This document shows, piece after piece, positions 46,461-58,369 of a stretch of DNA of 64,000 nucleotides. Below the pieces are notes generated by a model. The model had not been told where the DNA came from. It made no database searches and was given only the letters and a program-made list of their open reading frames with translations. Made by a program: the position numbers and the translations under genes. Numbering within the stretch: position 1 is the first letter of the stretch; every line of letters starts with the position of its first letter. The stretch spans positions 23,551,556 to 23,615,555 of the forward strand of contig CM034298.1 in the NCBI GenBank assembly GCA_019925795.1, written 5' to 3'. This DNA comes from Dendrobium chrysotoxum (lineage: Eukaryota; Streptophyta; Magnoliopsida; Asparagales; Orchidaceae).

Positions 46461-47191
46461 GAGGGGATTATAGAAATTAAGTGTCCACAAATGAAAAATT
46501 AATACCTAATAGTATGACTTGATTTCCTTTATAGTGATTACAAAAGTATGGTGTCCATAAGAGCCTGAAGATGGCAGCTATTACTTACTGTGATTCTTAG
46601 TTGCGATGTTGGTTATCGGTGGCAATAGCTGGTGGTGATTGTCGGGAAGGGGATAGCTAGGAAAAAGCAAGAAAGAACTCTAGTTCTTTCTCTTTTTCCC
46701 CCTCCTTCATGTGAAGAATGATACCATATTTATATGTTTTTTTGGATATGCATGTTTGTAATTTGAAATAGAATCCAAAACACTCCATCATATGATCTAT
46801 CTTGACTCCCTTGATCATTAAATATTTTTTCATCATCTAGGTGCTTTAATGATGTCAGAATTGAGTGATCTCTAGCTTATTGGATTTGTCAGATCGGGCC
46901 ACATGATTTGATTATAACTCTGTCAAATTGGGGTTTAGATGATCATGATTTTAATTTTAAAATTTTCTAACTCCAAAATTTCATCATGATTTATGCACAT
47001 AATATGATTTTTTTGGAGTCATATCATTTTCCCCATATGTTCAGATGTCGAAGCTTATAACGTTCAAAAATATATTTTAAATCTTTAAAAATCCTATTTT
47101 TTAATACTTTTATTATTATTATTCTTTTCTTCTTCATTTTTTTAAATTTTTATCTTATTTTTAATATTAATATTAATATTAATATTATTAA

Positions 47192-47192
<1 letters not shown>
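46461..47192. other. Non-coding, no gene recognised
   Basis: Mixed sequence between the LINE and simple repeats. The Ile/Lys-rich minus-strand frame at 47395-47150 is a product of the simple repeats. Nothing else supportable. Confidence 0.4.
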
Positions 47193-47231
<39 letters not shown>

Positions 47232-47232
47232 T
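47193..47232. repeat. (ATT)n microsatellite
   Basis: An ATT run of about 13 units, preceded by ATTAAT words from 47160. Confidence 0.95.
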
Positions 47233-47399
47233 TCATTATTATTTTTTTAATTCTCTTTCTTTGTTTAGGCAAAGTTCTCTTTTTTTGAGGAAATTTGTTT
47301 TCTTTCTTATCCTTTTTTAAAAGAGAAGTTCTCTCTCTTTCTCTCTCAATTTTTTTTTTCAAATTTTTCTTTTTAATAATTATTATTTTTAACACTTTT

Positions 47400-47570
47400 A
47401 CTTAAAGTTATGTTATATAACTATCACATTTAAAGTCATGTAACTTACTTTTTTAATGTTATGTAACTTCTTAATTAAGTCACATAACTCTCTTCATTAA
47501 AGTCTTGTAACTATGTTTATTAAAGTCACATAACTCTCTATATTAAAGTCACATAACTCTCTATATCAGC
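47400..47570. repeat. ~28-34 bp tandem repeat (AAAGTCACATAACTCTCT)
   Basis: About six imperfect copies of ATTAAAGTCACATAACTCTC. Period drifts from 28 to 34 bp. It lies at the left, truncated edge of a gypsy LTR. Confidence 0.85.
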
Positions 47571-48800
47571 TTTATATCAATGCAGTAAATCACATAAGAG
47601 TATACACATGATATTTAGTTATTCTATATTAGGGCCAATCAGTATCTTATATCAATTTCTCAGTAATGGAATCACATGCTCATAATGGTAAATCAGTAAA
47701 TAATGAATCAATTATAGTAACAGTAACATAAAATCAGTAACAATATCAGTATCATCAGTAACAATATTAGTACCCATAAAACTAGTACTAGTGATAATAA
47801 AATAATATAATAACAATAATCAATAGAATTGTAAATATTACAATATAGCAGTAGTGCAAAAAACTTGAATTCCAATAATAATATTGAACGAGTAATAAGT
47901 CCTTATTTGCATGATGTTTTTTAGTAGTCAGTAATTAGTAAGAAGTAATTATTGGCTCAGTAAACAGAGTTGTCACTCCTTTCCTTCGGTATAATGATAA
48001 CTCCTCATAACACCCAATCCAAAAATTAAGTGATTCAGTATAGGATAAAACCAAATCATAATATTTAAAGGAAAGCTCATTGGCCTACTATCCTATATAG
48101 TTTAGTCAGTCTCTAGCCAATGTCAGAAAAACTAGCCTTTAATTATTCTTGCATATACTATTATCAGAGTATCATAATAGTAATAAAAACTAGCTATTAC
48201 CAAATCACATGATCATACTCATTCAGAATGCTTGTACTAATAGTTCTCTTAAATCAAAATACCAAATTTTATTCTTTATAATTTGTACAAAATACAAAAG
48301 CTTTCATTTTACTTCGTGAAATCTTAAAATCAACTAGTCAAAATGTCCAAAATAATCATTATTATAACATATAAAAAGTTTGTGGTAGAAGTTCACTAAA
48401 TCCATAGAAAATATAATAAAATCAATTGTGAAGAAATCCAAAGTTCAAAATTAAAATATTTCAAAATAGGAATAGGATAAAAGTTACTCATAATAATTTG
48501 AGCAATTTTTGTATAATTGGTGAAATAGATTAGCGAAAAAAATATTAAAAAACATTTCTTCTATCCGCCTTCCCTGCCCCTTCTCTTATTCCTGCCACGA
48601 CAAGCCATGACATAGGTGGCAGTGAGGGGGTGAGTGAGTGGAGAGAAATAAGTTTTAATATATATAAAAATAAAGATTAGTGTGTAGAGCTACCACACTA
48701 CAACACAGTAGTGTTATATGTTAAATTCAATATTATTGAAGATTAGAGACTTTAATGCCATGGTGGTAACTTTTGGTGCTGTTGTGCTCACAAAAAAGTT
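47570..48800 (-). repeat. Gypsy 3' LTR, left-truncated (R3)
   Basis: Collinear with 58370-59500. Landmarks include AGGATAA(A)ACCAAA(T/C)CATA (48040, 58728), ATTATTCTTGCATATACTATTATC-like text, and GAGGGGGTGAGTGAGTGGAG (48625, 59312). Its left part also matches 50740-50850 (AGTATCTTATATCA, AATCAATCATAGTAA), so left and right copies flank a gag and primer site. Ty3/gypsy LTR in minus orientation. Confidence 0.7.
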
Positions 48801-49194
48801 ATTAGTAATGACTTTCTCATACTATCATGTAATTCATTCAATCATATGTCATTCAGTTATGTAATGAAATGCTACTATGTTACTCAATCATTCAAAATAA
48901 ATTTCTTCCTCCAAATCCTCTTTGAAGAAAATCTACTACCTTATGACCTTGGTATACATAGGGGAAACATCATCTAGTCAGACAACAATATTGATATGAA
49001 TTCCTTCATCTATTATGATTACATTTACTATAGCTGACAATAAATATTGTCGATCCAAATCCATCGAATCACTAAACCTACTTTTCTTATCACTAACACT
49101 TTCTTTATCTCTGGATGAGAAATCTATAGTCCTCCTCCTAGTCACACCATACCTGAATCCCACATCATACCAAGATATTAATACTATTAAATCA

Positions 49195-49770
49195 ATCTCT
49201 ATTAGTATGGCCCATTCCAATAATTAAAAAAACTCTTGAATCCACAAAGGCATTAAAGGATGTCTCAATTCATTGTTTAATCCTTAAAAAAATCTATAAC
49301 ACATTTCTTCAGAAGTAGGGATCAAATAAGAAGTCTACCTAGCCAATAAAATGAACATAGCTTCAAACTAGATCACTCTCTTGCATCTTTATTCCAATTT
49401 AATGAAAGCCTCATGCATTTGTCATCGAGTTTATAGAGGTACAAACCACAATTTGAACATTATACTAAATTTTTCTTAAGTAATCTCTGTATTTACTTTC
49501 CCCTATAACTTCTTTCACTACTGTCCAACCCAATATCTTTCAGTCTCTTCATTAAATAGAAACACTAGTAAAGGTACCTTCTAATTATATAGGCACTACA
49601 TGTTGTGAAAGATCTTCTCTATCCTCAGTAGCCAATAATCTGTCGTCTGGGGTCTTATAACTCCTTTGAATAATGGGGACTTTATTTTATGAAATATCTA
49701 TAAATATTTATCCCCTTCTTCCTCCTTACTCCAAGATGGCTTACTCTTTGTATCAGCCATTACCAGTGTT
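49195..49770 (-). pseudogene. gag: Decayed Ty3/gypsy gag (chromovirus-like)
   Basis: One frame, interrupted by many stops, shows DYWLLRIEKIFHNM, KVPLLVFLFNEETERYW, FKLWFVPL, QMHEAFIKLE, TSEEMCYRFF and GLNNELRHPLMPLWIQEF in order. This is the Retrotrans_gag core as seen in Del/Tekay-type chromoviruses. Most stops are explained by single C-to-T or G-to-A changes (CAA to TAA, CGA to TGA, TGG to TAG). Nothing of pol follows to the left before the LTR, so this is an internally deleted element. Confidence 0.8.
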
Positions 49771-50010
49771 AGAACATTAGCCAACTACATAACACTTTAT
49801 GTTGGTACTGGAGTTGCACTATATTGCTCATTTGGTACATTTTGCTCTAATAGATCCTTTTCAATTGTTCACTAACAAAAATCTTATTTGAATAATTCAC
49901 ATATGCAATTAATTGTGTATGAAAAATAATGTGCCTTAATTTACCTAGACTATATAACTCATAATTAATTTCAAATAACTTTTATTTACCATCCAATTCT
50001 TCCAACAATT

Positions 50011-50022
50011 GCTCTAATACCA
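50011..50022 (-). other. Primer-binding site of the gypsy element
   Basis: Minus strand TGGTATTAGAGC, one C-to-T change from the initiator tRNA-Met complement. It follows GGGGTATGACGAACT, a text commonly seen at the end of plant gypsy LTRs, where GTGACA is usual. Confidence 0.85.
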
Positions 50023-50028
50023 AGTTCG

Positions 50029-50860
50029 TCATACCCCAGAATCTAATTCAGGTGAAATATTCTATTTATCATTTAATAATAATAACAAAGACCACCAAAG
50101 CTATCTAATTTCTTTTATCTATTATATAAAGTAATTGAGAAAATGAATTTATAGATAAAAATATCTAAATAAATCTATATTCATCATACTCCAAAAATAA
50201 TATAGTATAGTTAGGAGTTACATAATCATAATATATAGCCCATCAGCTCCTAACTATAAAAGAATAACTAAATAAAATAACACAAAACTTGGATGGGTCC
50301 TATAATTGATCAATTTCACACTATTATCCTCTTCCTTGATCTAAAATTATTTAAACCTGATATAATGATTAAAAAAGCTTAGTAGGTCACTAAATCTTAG
50401 AACTAAACTCAAAGCATGATAAAGAAATAGTATGCATGTTGTCTGTTGATTCATATTACTAGCATACTATATAATCATAAATCTATGGTGAAATAATAAA
50501 CCACATGTAATAGCAATAGAACTTATGAATTAGTAGAACTGTATAGTATAGATACCAATGAAATATTACAGTATCGAAAAAAGTTAAATCTATAAACCAA
50601 TAAACCTGAATGGATGTCAAATCAATAAAATAGTCATCATAATAATGCTATCAAATTAATAAGAAAATTATATAAATTACTTAAACTAAAGCATCCTTTA
50701 AAACCTATTAGAATTATATTAGTACAGTAAATTATATCACAGATATTCAATTATTCTATATCATTATCATTTAGTATCTTATATCATATGCTTAATAATA
50801 GAACAATGTGCTTAGTAACAATAAATTAGTAAACAGTGAATCAATCATAGTAATAGTTAT
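50029..50860 (-). repeat. Gypsy 5' LTR, right-truncated
   Basis: Starts TCATACCCCAGAATC on the plus strand. Its right part matches the left LTR (47590-47730), then similarity ends near 50860, where R2 begins with TGAGTGCATTTTTG. The missing right part corresponds to 47730-48800. Confidence 0.7.
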
Positions 50861-50869
50861 TGAGTGCAT

Positions 50870-51880
50870 TTTTGTATGAGGTTACTAGGGCCAATCCAGA
50901 CCCTAAGATCTACCTAGATCTTTGATCAAACCTTATCAAATCCAGATTTCTAAAATTAAAATCCAAGGTTTAAAGGCCTTGTCCTGAAAGCCTTTTCTAG
51001 TGAATTTTCAAACATTTCAAGCTCCAGTCAAATGACCCCCAATTCATGATATATCAATTGAATATTGATTAGGCATGCCCCTAGGGTTTACCCTCTAAAT
51101 TTGAGCTCATTTTGAGGTCTCTAACCCCAGAAATTGAATTGAAACCCAAAGGCTATAAAACTTTCAAATATTTATGGCCTATGCCATTAGACTTGCTAGC
51201 TACTGGATTTTGACCTTAGAGCTTTCTCAAAAGCCTCTAACCATATCCAGACCCTTGATTATCATATGTTAAACATTTAACTACATTTTAGTGGACCCAC
51301 TTTGACCCCTATATGACCAGGGGTCAAAATAACAAAAATTCCCTTTAAGGGTCCAAATAGTTATTTTTGACTTAAATGAGTTCCCCATACATTGGGAACA
51401 CCTCCAACAAACTCATAATATCATTTCAAACTTGTTGAGCAAGAATCTAGACCTTGGGTCAACCTAGTTGACCAAGTCAACTTAGGTTGACCAAAAAGTA
51501 CATTAAGGGTTTAAATAGGTCATTTCAACCCATTCAACATATTGAACCCATTTAATCAAATCAATATCTCCAAACCCTCAATATCATTCCAAGCTATGGT
51601 TCAAACATAAACAAAACCATTTGAAACCAAACCTTGGTTTATTTAACAAAGGCAATTCATTTTGACATGGTCAAATCCACTTAAAACCCACTTAAAATCA
51701 TTTTAGAATCAAACTCTAATTCCATAGCTTGACAACCATTCCAAATCAGCTCACCAAGTTTTCCCCTGTGCCACATAAGCCTTTTGACTAGTTTGACTAG
51801 TCAAAGTATTCAAAAAAGGTCAAAATCCATGCTTAGGTGGCTTTGCCACCTTGGTAAAGTCAAATCCCCTAATAATCCAA
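50870..51880 (-). repeat. Dispersed repeat R2, inverted copy
   Basis: Reverse complement of 21430-23020 in order. Contains GGTCAACCTAGTTGACC and AATGGCATAGGCC-type boxes. Non-coding. Confidence 0.75.
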
Positions 51881-51926
51881 GCTTTCATGCGTTTGGTGGC
51901 TGGGATGGTTAGTTGGCAGTAGCATA

Positions 51927-51929
<3 letters not shown>

Positions 51930-51983
<54 letters not shown>
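51930..51983. repeat. (TC)n microsatellite
   Basis: Uninterrupted run of about 27 TC units. Confidence 0.98.
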
Positions 51984-51987
<4 letters not shown>

Positions 51988-52506
51988 CTAAGCTACATAA
52001 TCATTAGGAGGAATGGGATATCTCACTCTTCACTCAAAGCTTTGGCTCCACTCTCTATCATCCAAAATAATCAATTCCAGCTACATTTAGCCTCTCCAAG
52101 CCTTCCCTCAGCTATTCCATCTATAAATAAGGCCCACCTAGCCATTGAAATGGTTGTTGAAAAGCTTGAGAGCATAATTTGAGAAGGGAGAGAGAGAGAG
52201 AAAAAGAGAATTTCAATAGGAGATTTAAATCATGTTGTTAAAAGTTCTTGAGGCCTTCAGCAAAGTTATAGAGAATTCAATTATCTTTCCAACAAGCCCA
52301 AGAATATCAAAATCCAACCACTGGATTGTAAGTTATAGTAGCTTTTATTTAAAACTCCAATTTAAAGCTGTAGACTATCTACAACACGTTAAGACTTCAA
52401 ACTTCAGGTGTTGGAAGATTAGACTACCATGAGTCTATGTTTCAAATTTCATCCAATTTGGATGAGTATTTTTCAAGTTATATTTATTTAAAGTTTAAAT
52501 TTTTTT
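51984..52506 (+). promoter_or_regulatory. Promoter-like stretch with CTATAAATAAGG
   Basis: A TATA-like CTATAAATAAGG at 52121-52132 follows a CT tract, and a GA-rich patch follows at 52188-52206. No coding frame of note follows. A gypsy LTR promoter is the most likely explanation, because repeats R1 and R2 flank it; a host promoter is possible but unsupported. Confidence 0.35.
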
Positions 52507-52594
52507 ACTGTGCTTTGACTGCGCTTTTTCTGTGCTTTTACTGCGCTTTAACTGTGCTTTAACTACACTTTGATTGTGCTTTTACTACGCTTTA
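52507..52594. repeat. ~11 bp minisatellite (ACTGYGCTTT)
   Basis: Eight adjoining copies of ACTGTGCTTT / ACTGCGCTTT with minor changes, each about 11 bases. Striking against the AT-rich surroundings. Confidence 0.95.
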
Positions 52595-54231
52595 CAAAAA
52601 TCAATTTTAAGTAGGTGAAACTTCCAAAATTCACAAAAATTCTATTTTTTCATCAAATTTAGTGTTCTTATGCTTGTTGGAAAGGTCTGGAGGCCTACTA
52701 TTTATTAAAATTAAAATCAAAATGTTTGGATGACTGGATTGTGAGTTATTTGAGATTGTTTAAAATCCATTTTTAGCAATTTTCTCACAATCCAGTGATC
52801 AAGTTGAGTCCAAAGTTTAGTGAAATGTTTTCAAGTATCTTAGACATTCCATGCATTTTTCTTAGGTCCAGATGCTTAAAGGATTATTGTGGGATGAATT
52901 TATAAGGTAATGGGTCCATTTTAGAATCAAAACTTTGAAAATTCATAACTCTCCAAATTCATAGTCTTAGGTTGTCTAATTTCTATCGTGTGCTTGCATA
53001 TATTTCAGGATTAGATGACCAAAATTTCAAACTCATTTGAACACTAGAGACACCTAGGAAAAATAATTAAGAAAAAGTTTTAGTTAACTTAGAAAAATTA
53101 TAAAAAATTATACACACATTTAATAGGGATGAAATTCAGAACATTAAATTTAGTGACATTTTATACCTTAGGTCCAAATTTCTATAAATTTAGAGATCAT
53201 TAGGTTAGAAAATTAGGCTAAACAAAATTCATCCCTTTTATAGGACCTAGAAACTTCATTAAAATGTAATAAATTAGAATTAAATCCGATAAGTACAAAT
53301 AATATCTTAAATTGGCCATAATTTGCTCCTCTGTCAAGGAAAAATAAAATCTCTATCACTGGACTTTTAGTTTAACTTTAATTTAAGTTTTAGTAAAAAT
53401 CAACAATTAATTAAATAAAATAGCTAAAAATTATAAACAATCCCAAATAAACTCTAAACTCTTGAAAACATTTCTATAGGTCATCTTTGACCTTTGTGAG
53501 TGATTACATGCAATTTAGAATAAGTTTGGATTAAAATAATAAAAATCTCCATAATTAAGTAATTTAAAAAATCCATTAATTAACCAAATTTTAAAAAATC
53601 ATAATTAATTCAAATGAAATCCAAAAATTTCAAATAATACATCAAATTAATTAGAATTTAATCCTTAATCAAATAAAATTAAAATCACTTTAATTTGACT
53701 TTAAATTTGAGGATTATTTAATTTTAAGTGAAAAATTAATATTTAATTAATTAAAAATAATTAAAAATAACATAAAATTCCAAATACTTGGAAATCTCTC
53801 CTTAGGTCATTCGTGACCTTTGGAGTTGATTTCAAGGAGTTGAGAGTTCATTTGGAGCAAAATCATTAAAATGCCCTTAATTAAACAAATTAAATAATTC
53901 AATAAATATAAAAACTTTGAAAAATTATAACTAATTGTAGAAAATCCAAATTGAGAAAAATCAAAGGCATAATACGCCATGTATGGTCTTTTATTTATTA
54001 AAAATATCAGATCATCAAAAATCACTTAAAATAAAAAATTCAACTTTTTAGTTAACTTCAATACAAATTTTAATTAAAACTTCAAAAAATTTATAACTAA
54101 TTATAAAAAAATCCAATTCCAACAAACTCAATGTCTAATTACTCAATGAAAGGTCTAATATTTAACAAAAATATCAAAACTCCAAAAATTTTTTGAATAT
54201 AAAGTCTAACTTTGACCCCTTAATTAATACA
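52595..54231. other. AT-rich non-coding, no gene
   Basis: Repeated ATTAATTAAA and CCAAAATTTC words and low complexity. A ~40 base box with TAGGTCATCTTTGACCTTTG at 53477 recurs as TAGGTCATTCGTGACCTTTG at 53803, so an old internal duplication is possible. No gene. Confidence 0.45.
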
Positions 54232-54239
54232 TTAAAAAT
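54232..54239. repeat. 8 bp target site duplication TTAAAAAT (left)
   Basis: Same as 55339-55346. Confidence 0.85.
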
Positions 54240-55338
54240 CAAGGTTCTGAAAACCGGACCAGACAATGAACCGAAAGAAGGAGAGGTTCACGGTTTGACC
54301 GGTCGAACCGGATGATGTAATAAATAATAATATTATTATAAAAAATTAATAAAATTAACAGAATAAAGAAATATAATAACATATAATTTAATATAAATTA
54401 TTGCTAATTTATATTACATATTTAAATTTAATTTATAAATATAAATTATTTAAAAACTCATAATATAAAATTATAAATATAATTAAATAATTTAATATAA
54501 AAGTATTTCATTTAGTAACATAAAAGATTTTTAGAGGTGAAAAATAGAAACTTTACAAATTTTTAACATAAGAGTATTTCATTTGGTAAAAGTTAAATAT
54601 TACTAATCAAAAAAATAAAATAAAATTTTTTCAAAAAACTACAAAAATTAAATATTATTCAAATTATAAAAATTAATTGTTTATATTATAATTTATATCA
54701 TATAATTTTTACTCATGAAAAGAGCTATTAATGTAGAATCCACATAAACTTTATAATATATATAATAAAAAATATAAAAAAATAAATAGATAAAAAATAA
54801 ATATTATCAACTAAAAAAAATAAATATTATTCATATTATAAAAATTAATTTGAAATCGTTAAAAAAAAATAAGTTGTATAGTGTGTGTAAGAAACTATAG
54901 GTGATTTTTTTCTTTGTATGGTTTAGTCTCACATCACTTGGAAGTTTTGCTTTGTATTGTTTATATAGCTTCTTACTTTCACTCATGACAATAGCTCATA
55001 TGGAATAATGAAGACATATGAGATTGTTGAAATTATAAGAATCATATATTTAATTAAATTTAAGAGTTTTATATTAATATATTTATATTAATTGTGATTA
55101 TTTTAATATTTATTTAATATTAAATAATTTATTTAATTAATATTATTATAAAAACTTGAATTGGCCAGTTTTAAAAAATCGGGACAGGTTCGCCGGTTCA
55201 CCGGTTTAACTGGCAGTTCTTCCCAAAACCGTCGGTTTAAAGTAAAGGTGGTTTTTAGATTGGACCGGACCGGTCCTCAGACCGGTTCAAAGTTGAACCG
55301 GTCGGACCGGTCGGTCCGGTCTGATTTTTAAAGCACTG
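54240..55338. mobile_element. Non-autonomous hAT-like DNA transposon
   Basis: 1099 bp between perfect 8 bp duplications. The left end is CAAGGTTCTGAAAACCGGAC. The right end, reverse-complemented, is CAGTGCTTTAAAAATCAGAC, giving about two-thirds identity over 20 bases. CAGTG fits the hAT end rule CAGNG and the left CAAGG is one change away; 8 bp is the hAT duplication length. Subterminal regions are crowded with ACCGG/CCGGT words (54260-54310 and 55180-55320), which is typical of hAT transposase-binding sites, while the centre is AT-rich and has no transposase. It lies inside the R1/R2-flanked block. Confidence 0.85.
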
Positions 55339-55346
55339 TTAAAAAT
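55339..55346. repeat. 8 bp target site duplication TTAAAAAT (right)
   Basis: Same as 54232-54239. Confidence 0.85.
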
Positions 55347-55469
55347 AATCAAGAAAATTACAAAACTTGATAATAAATTTTAAATTCAAGAAAATATTAA
55401 GTCAATGTTAAAATTACTCAACAAACCCATTAATAAACAACAAACACTCCAAAGATGAAGTTTTTTTTA

Positions 55470-58360
55470 TGGACTACTCAAGGCTGCGAGGCTATGTATC
55501 CTAAGGAGGCTTTATTCCTCGAGCCTGGTGGCACAACGCCACGAGTGGATTCAATGGTGTGTTAAAACTTATAATTAATTGATTATTAATTATCCAATCA
55601 AACTTAAAATCACTAATCTAATTATATCAACCAAGTTCTTAGGATGGACTACTCCAGGCTGCGGTGCTATGTGTCCTAAGGAGGCTTTGTTCCTCAAGCT
55701 TGGTGGCACAACGTCACGAAGTGGTTGATAGCAAACTTAAATTAATTCAAACTTTTAAAATCAGACACTAATCTAATTATTAAAATATGTTGGTCCTTTA
55801 ATTTCTAACTACTTAAATTCATTTAATTAATCAACAACAAAAATACATTTTAAAATAAACCTTAACATTTTAATACTTGAACTCTAATCAAATTTCCCCT
55901 CCAAAATTCAACAAACCTAAATGTTAGATAACTTAAATCAATTACCTGATATAGGATATATCCAAACCACACAACCTGCTACACACACTTAGATGGTTTG
56001 CTAGGGAACCACTTCTAGATCTAGGCAAGACCGGTGTTTACTTTCCTGCTGTATGCCTACATTTTTGAGTTTTTACTGCATGCTGGTTGTTAAAATTATT
56101 ATGATTATTTATTTAATTTTTCACTTTGTAATGTGATTGATGGGTGTTAGATTTACCCTTAGGATATGAGCGATTTAAATACTAATACAATCTTATACAT
56201 GTGGCTATGCTCATATATAGGGCATTAAAATTAAAGGGGATAAAGTTAAATTTAAATTAATAAAATTTCTACAGGTGCTATAGAATGCTAAGTTCCCCTT
56301 TAAAAATTAAAAGAGCATAGCCAAGTGTAGTTGGTTTCAGTATTTTAAATTTCATTATATTAATTGCTTGGGATGATTTAAATATAATTGCTTAGGATAA
56401 CCCTATAGGTTGTTTGAGTCTAGATTTTTAATTTTTATTAAATTTAATTCAAATTTATTGAGTTGTAAATAAAAGTGACATTTGAGAGGGGATACATAAG
56501 TATCCAACTTAGATTCCAAAGAGGAGAGAATATCCCATAGGGGAGAGTACTTCTCCATTTGGAAGACTAAGTTAGGATAATTTCAAATGTCCAAATGGAA
56601 AAGAAAATACCCCTTTCGAGGGGGAGTTTCTTTTCATTTGGATATCCGGACCTGATGGATCCAAGAAGTTCATAGAAGAACAAAGAAGTGGAGATCGAGA
56701 AGAATCTCATTCTCAAATTCACTTAAGTCTTAGGAATAGAATCCGGGCTGTTGTTAGTGGTACCAATCCACTTTATTTTCTGCAGACCCTGGTTGTAATA
56801 TTAAGTCACACTTTCCATATGAACTTTTAATTTGAATATTAATTAATTATAATAATAATTAATGTGTTGATTTGCGATATAGGATTGCTTACTTTAGTAG
56901 TTTTTTTAACAATTTTGCATGCCAATCTTTGACTTAGCCTGGAACCCCATTGAAAGCTCATGAGGGATCTCTAAAAAATTTTTATACTTTAATTTAATTA
57001 AAATTTTAATGATAATATAGAAGCACTAACATTTTAAGATGTAAGCCCAGGACCACCGGGAGTTCTCATAGCATGTTGTTTCATTTTCTTTCCTTTGTTA
57101 GGCACCTCCCCGCCTAAGGGTTTTGGCTGACCACCTGGCCTATGAGGGTGTAGATTTGTCAAGGGAATCTGTGTAATCTAGGATAAAACCTATTTTTAAG
57201 CCTTTTTAAAAATTGCTTCATACTTGATTTAAGTATTCAATGAGTCAACTAGGATGCACTGCATTATAAATAATTAAAATGAGTCAAAAATTTAATTATA
57301 TTTTCTTTACATTGCATACTACCCAACATAAGTTAAAGGGTCAATTAAGGACTACTCTAGATGTTAGTCCTATTCTCAAAAACTTATCTCAGGTAATGTC
57401 CCTACCACTCTAATATAAAAGACTGGACTCATGGTTTTAAAGCATTTAGGTGGTTAGCTGGCTCCCCAATCCAGGCTGAGGTAAGTCTAGATCCTACAAT
57501 ACATTAGCTAGGTTTGGATTGCTAATTTTTAGTACTCAATTTAGATTTAGGTTCTGAGGTAGGCTCAGGCTATAAGACCTCAACCTTCAAGAATTGAATC
57601 TCAATTTTCTAATAAAATTGATAATTCAAACTTAAATATCTTTCAATTCAAATTTAAGCCCAACACTTAGGATAGGCCGGGGTTTTTCTGAAGTGATTCA
57701 GAATCTCAAAACACCTCCTACCATTCCTTTCTTGGCCTCAAGAAATAAGTGCTCAACTCAATCCAATCCCAGTTGGAATTTCAATCATCACCTCCCTTGA
57801 TATAAAACTTTGAAATCTCAAAATAAAATTTCTATCGTTATTTTAATCAAGAGTATTCGTATGAAACTCTAGTTTCTTACGTTGTAATTAACTACGAGGG
57901 CTTATGCTCGTAAGAGATTTAGAAACCTAGATCAAATTTTCAAAGTTAATTTTATAAAACTTTAACTAATTATCTTTTGGAAATTTAAGTGAAAATTAAT
58001 TATCATTATCATCATTTTCAAATAATTAATAATAATTGATATCTTCTTCCCTCAGGAAGATATATCAATTATTATCACAACTTTGATTATAAAATTAATG
58101 ATAATTTATACAAATTATCATAGTTAAATACCTGAGTGAAGAATTATTTTGAAACTCCGGGGTCGTATGTAGTTCTTGCTCGAATTTAACTATGATTATC
58201 AGTATGAAAATTTAATCCTGTAATTTGAACCCATTAAAAAATGGTATGCTTGTCTCCTGAGATGATATATCATTTATAGTGATGTGTTTAATTTCAAAAT
58301 TAAAATTCAAGAAATTAAATCGCCCAAAGATAATTAACATTTTTCAAAAACTCAATACTT
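55470..58360 (+). repeat. Dispersed repeat R1, longest copy
   Basis: Matches 16380-18030 in its first two kilobases and, inverted, 4600-5650 in its last. It begins with two tandem copies of a box with GGACTACTC(A/C)AGGCTGCG, CCTAAGGAGGCTTT and GGTGGCACAACG (55471 and 55645). Long, non-coding and LTR-like. Confidence 0.75.
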
Positions 58361-58369
58361 TTAAATTCG

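Noticed and set aside
47150..47395. Ile/Lys-rich minus-strand frame
   Set aside because: Produced by the ATT microsatellite and neighbouring T-rich sequence.
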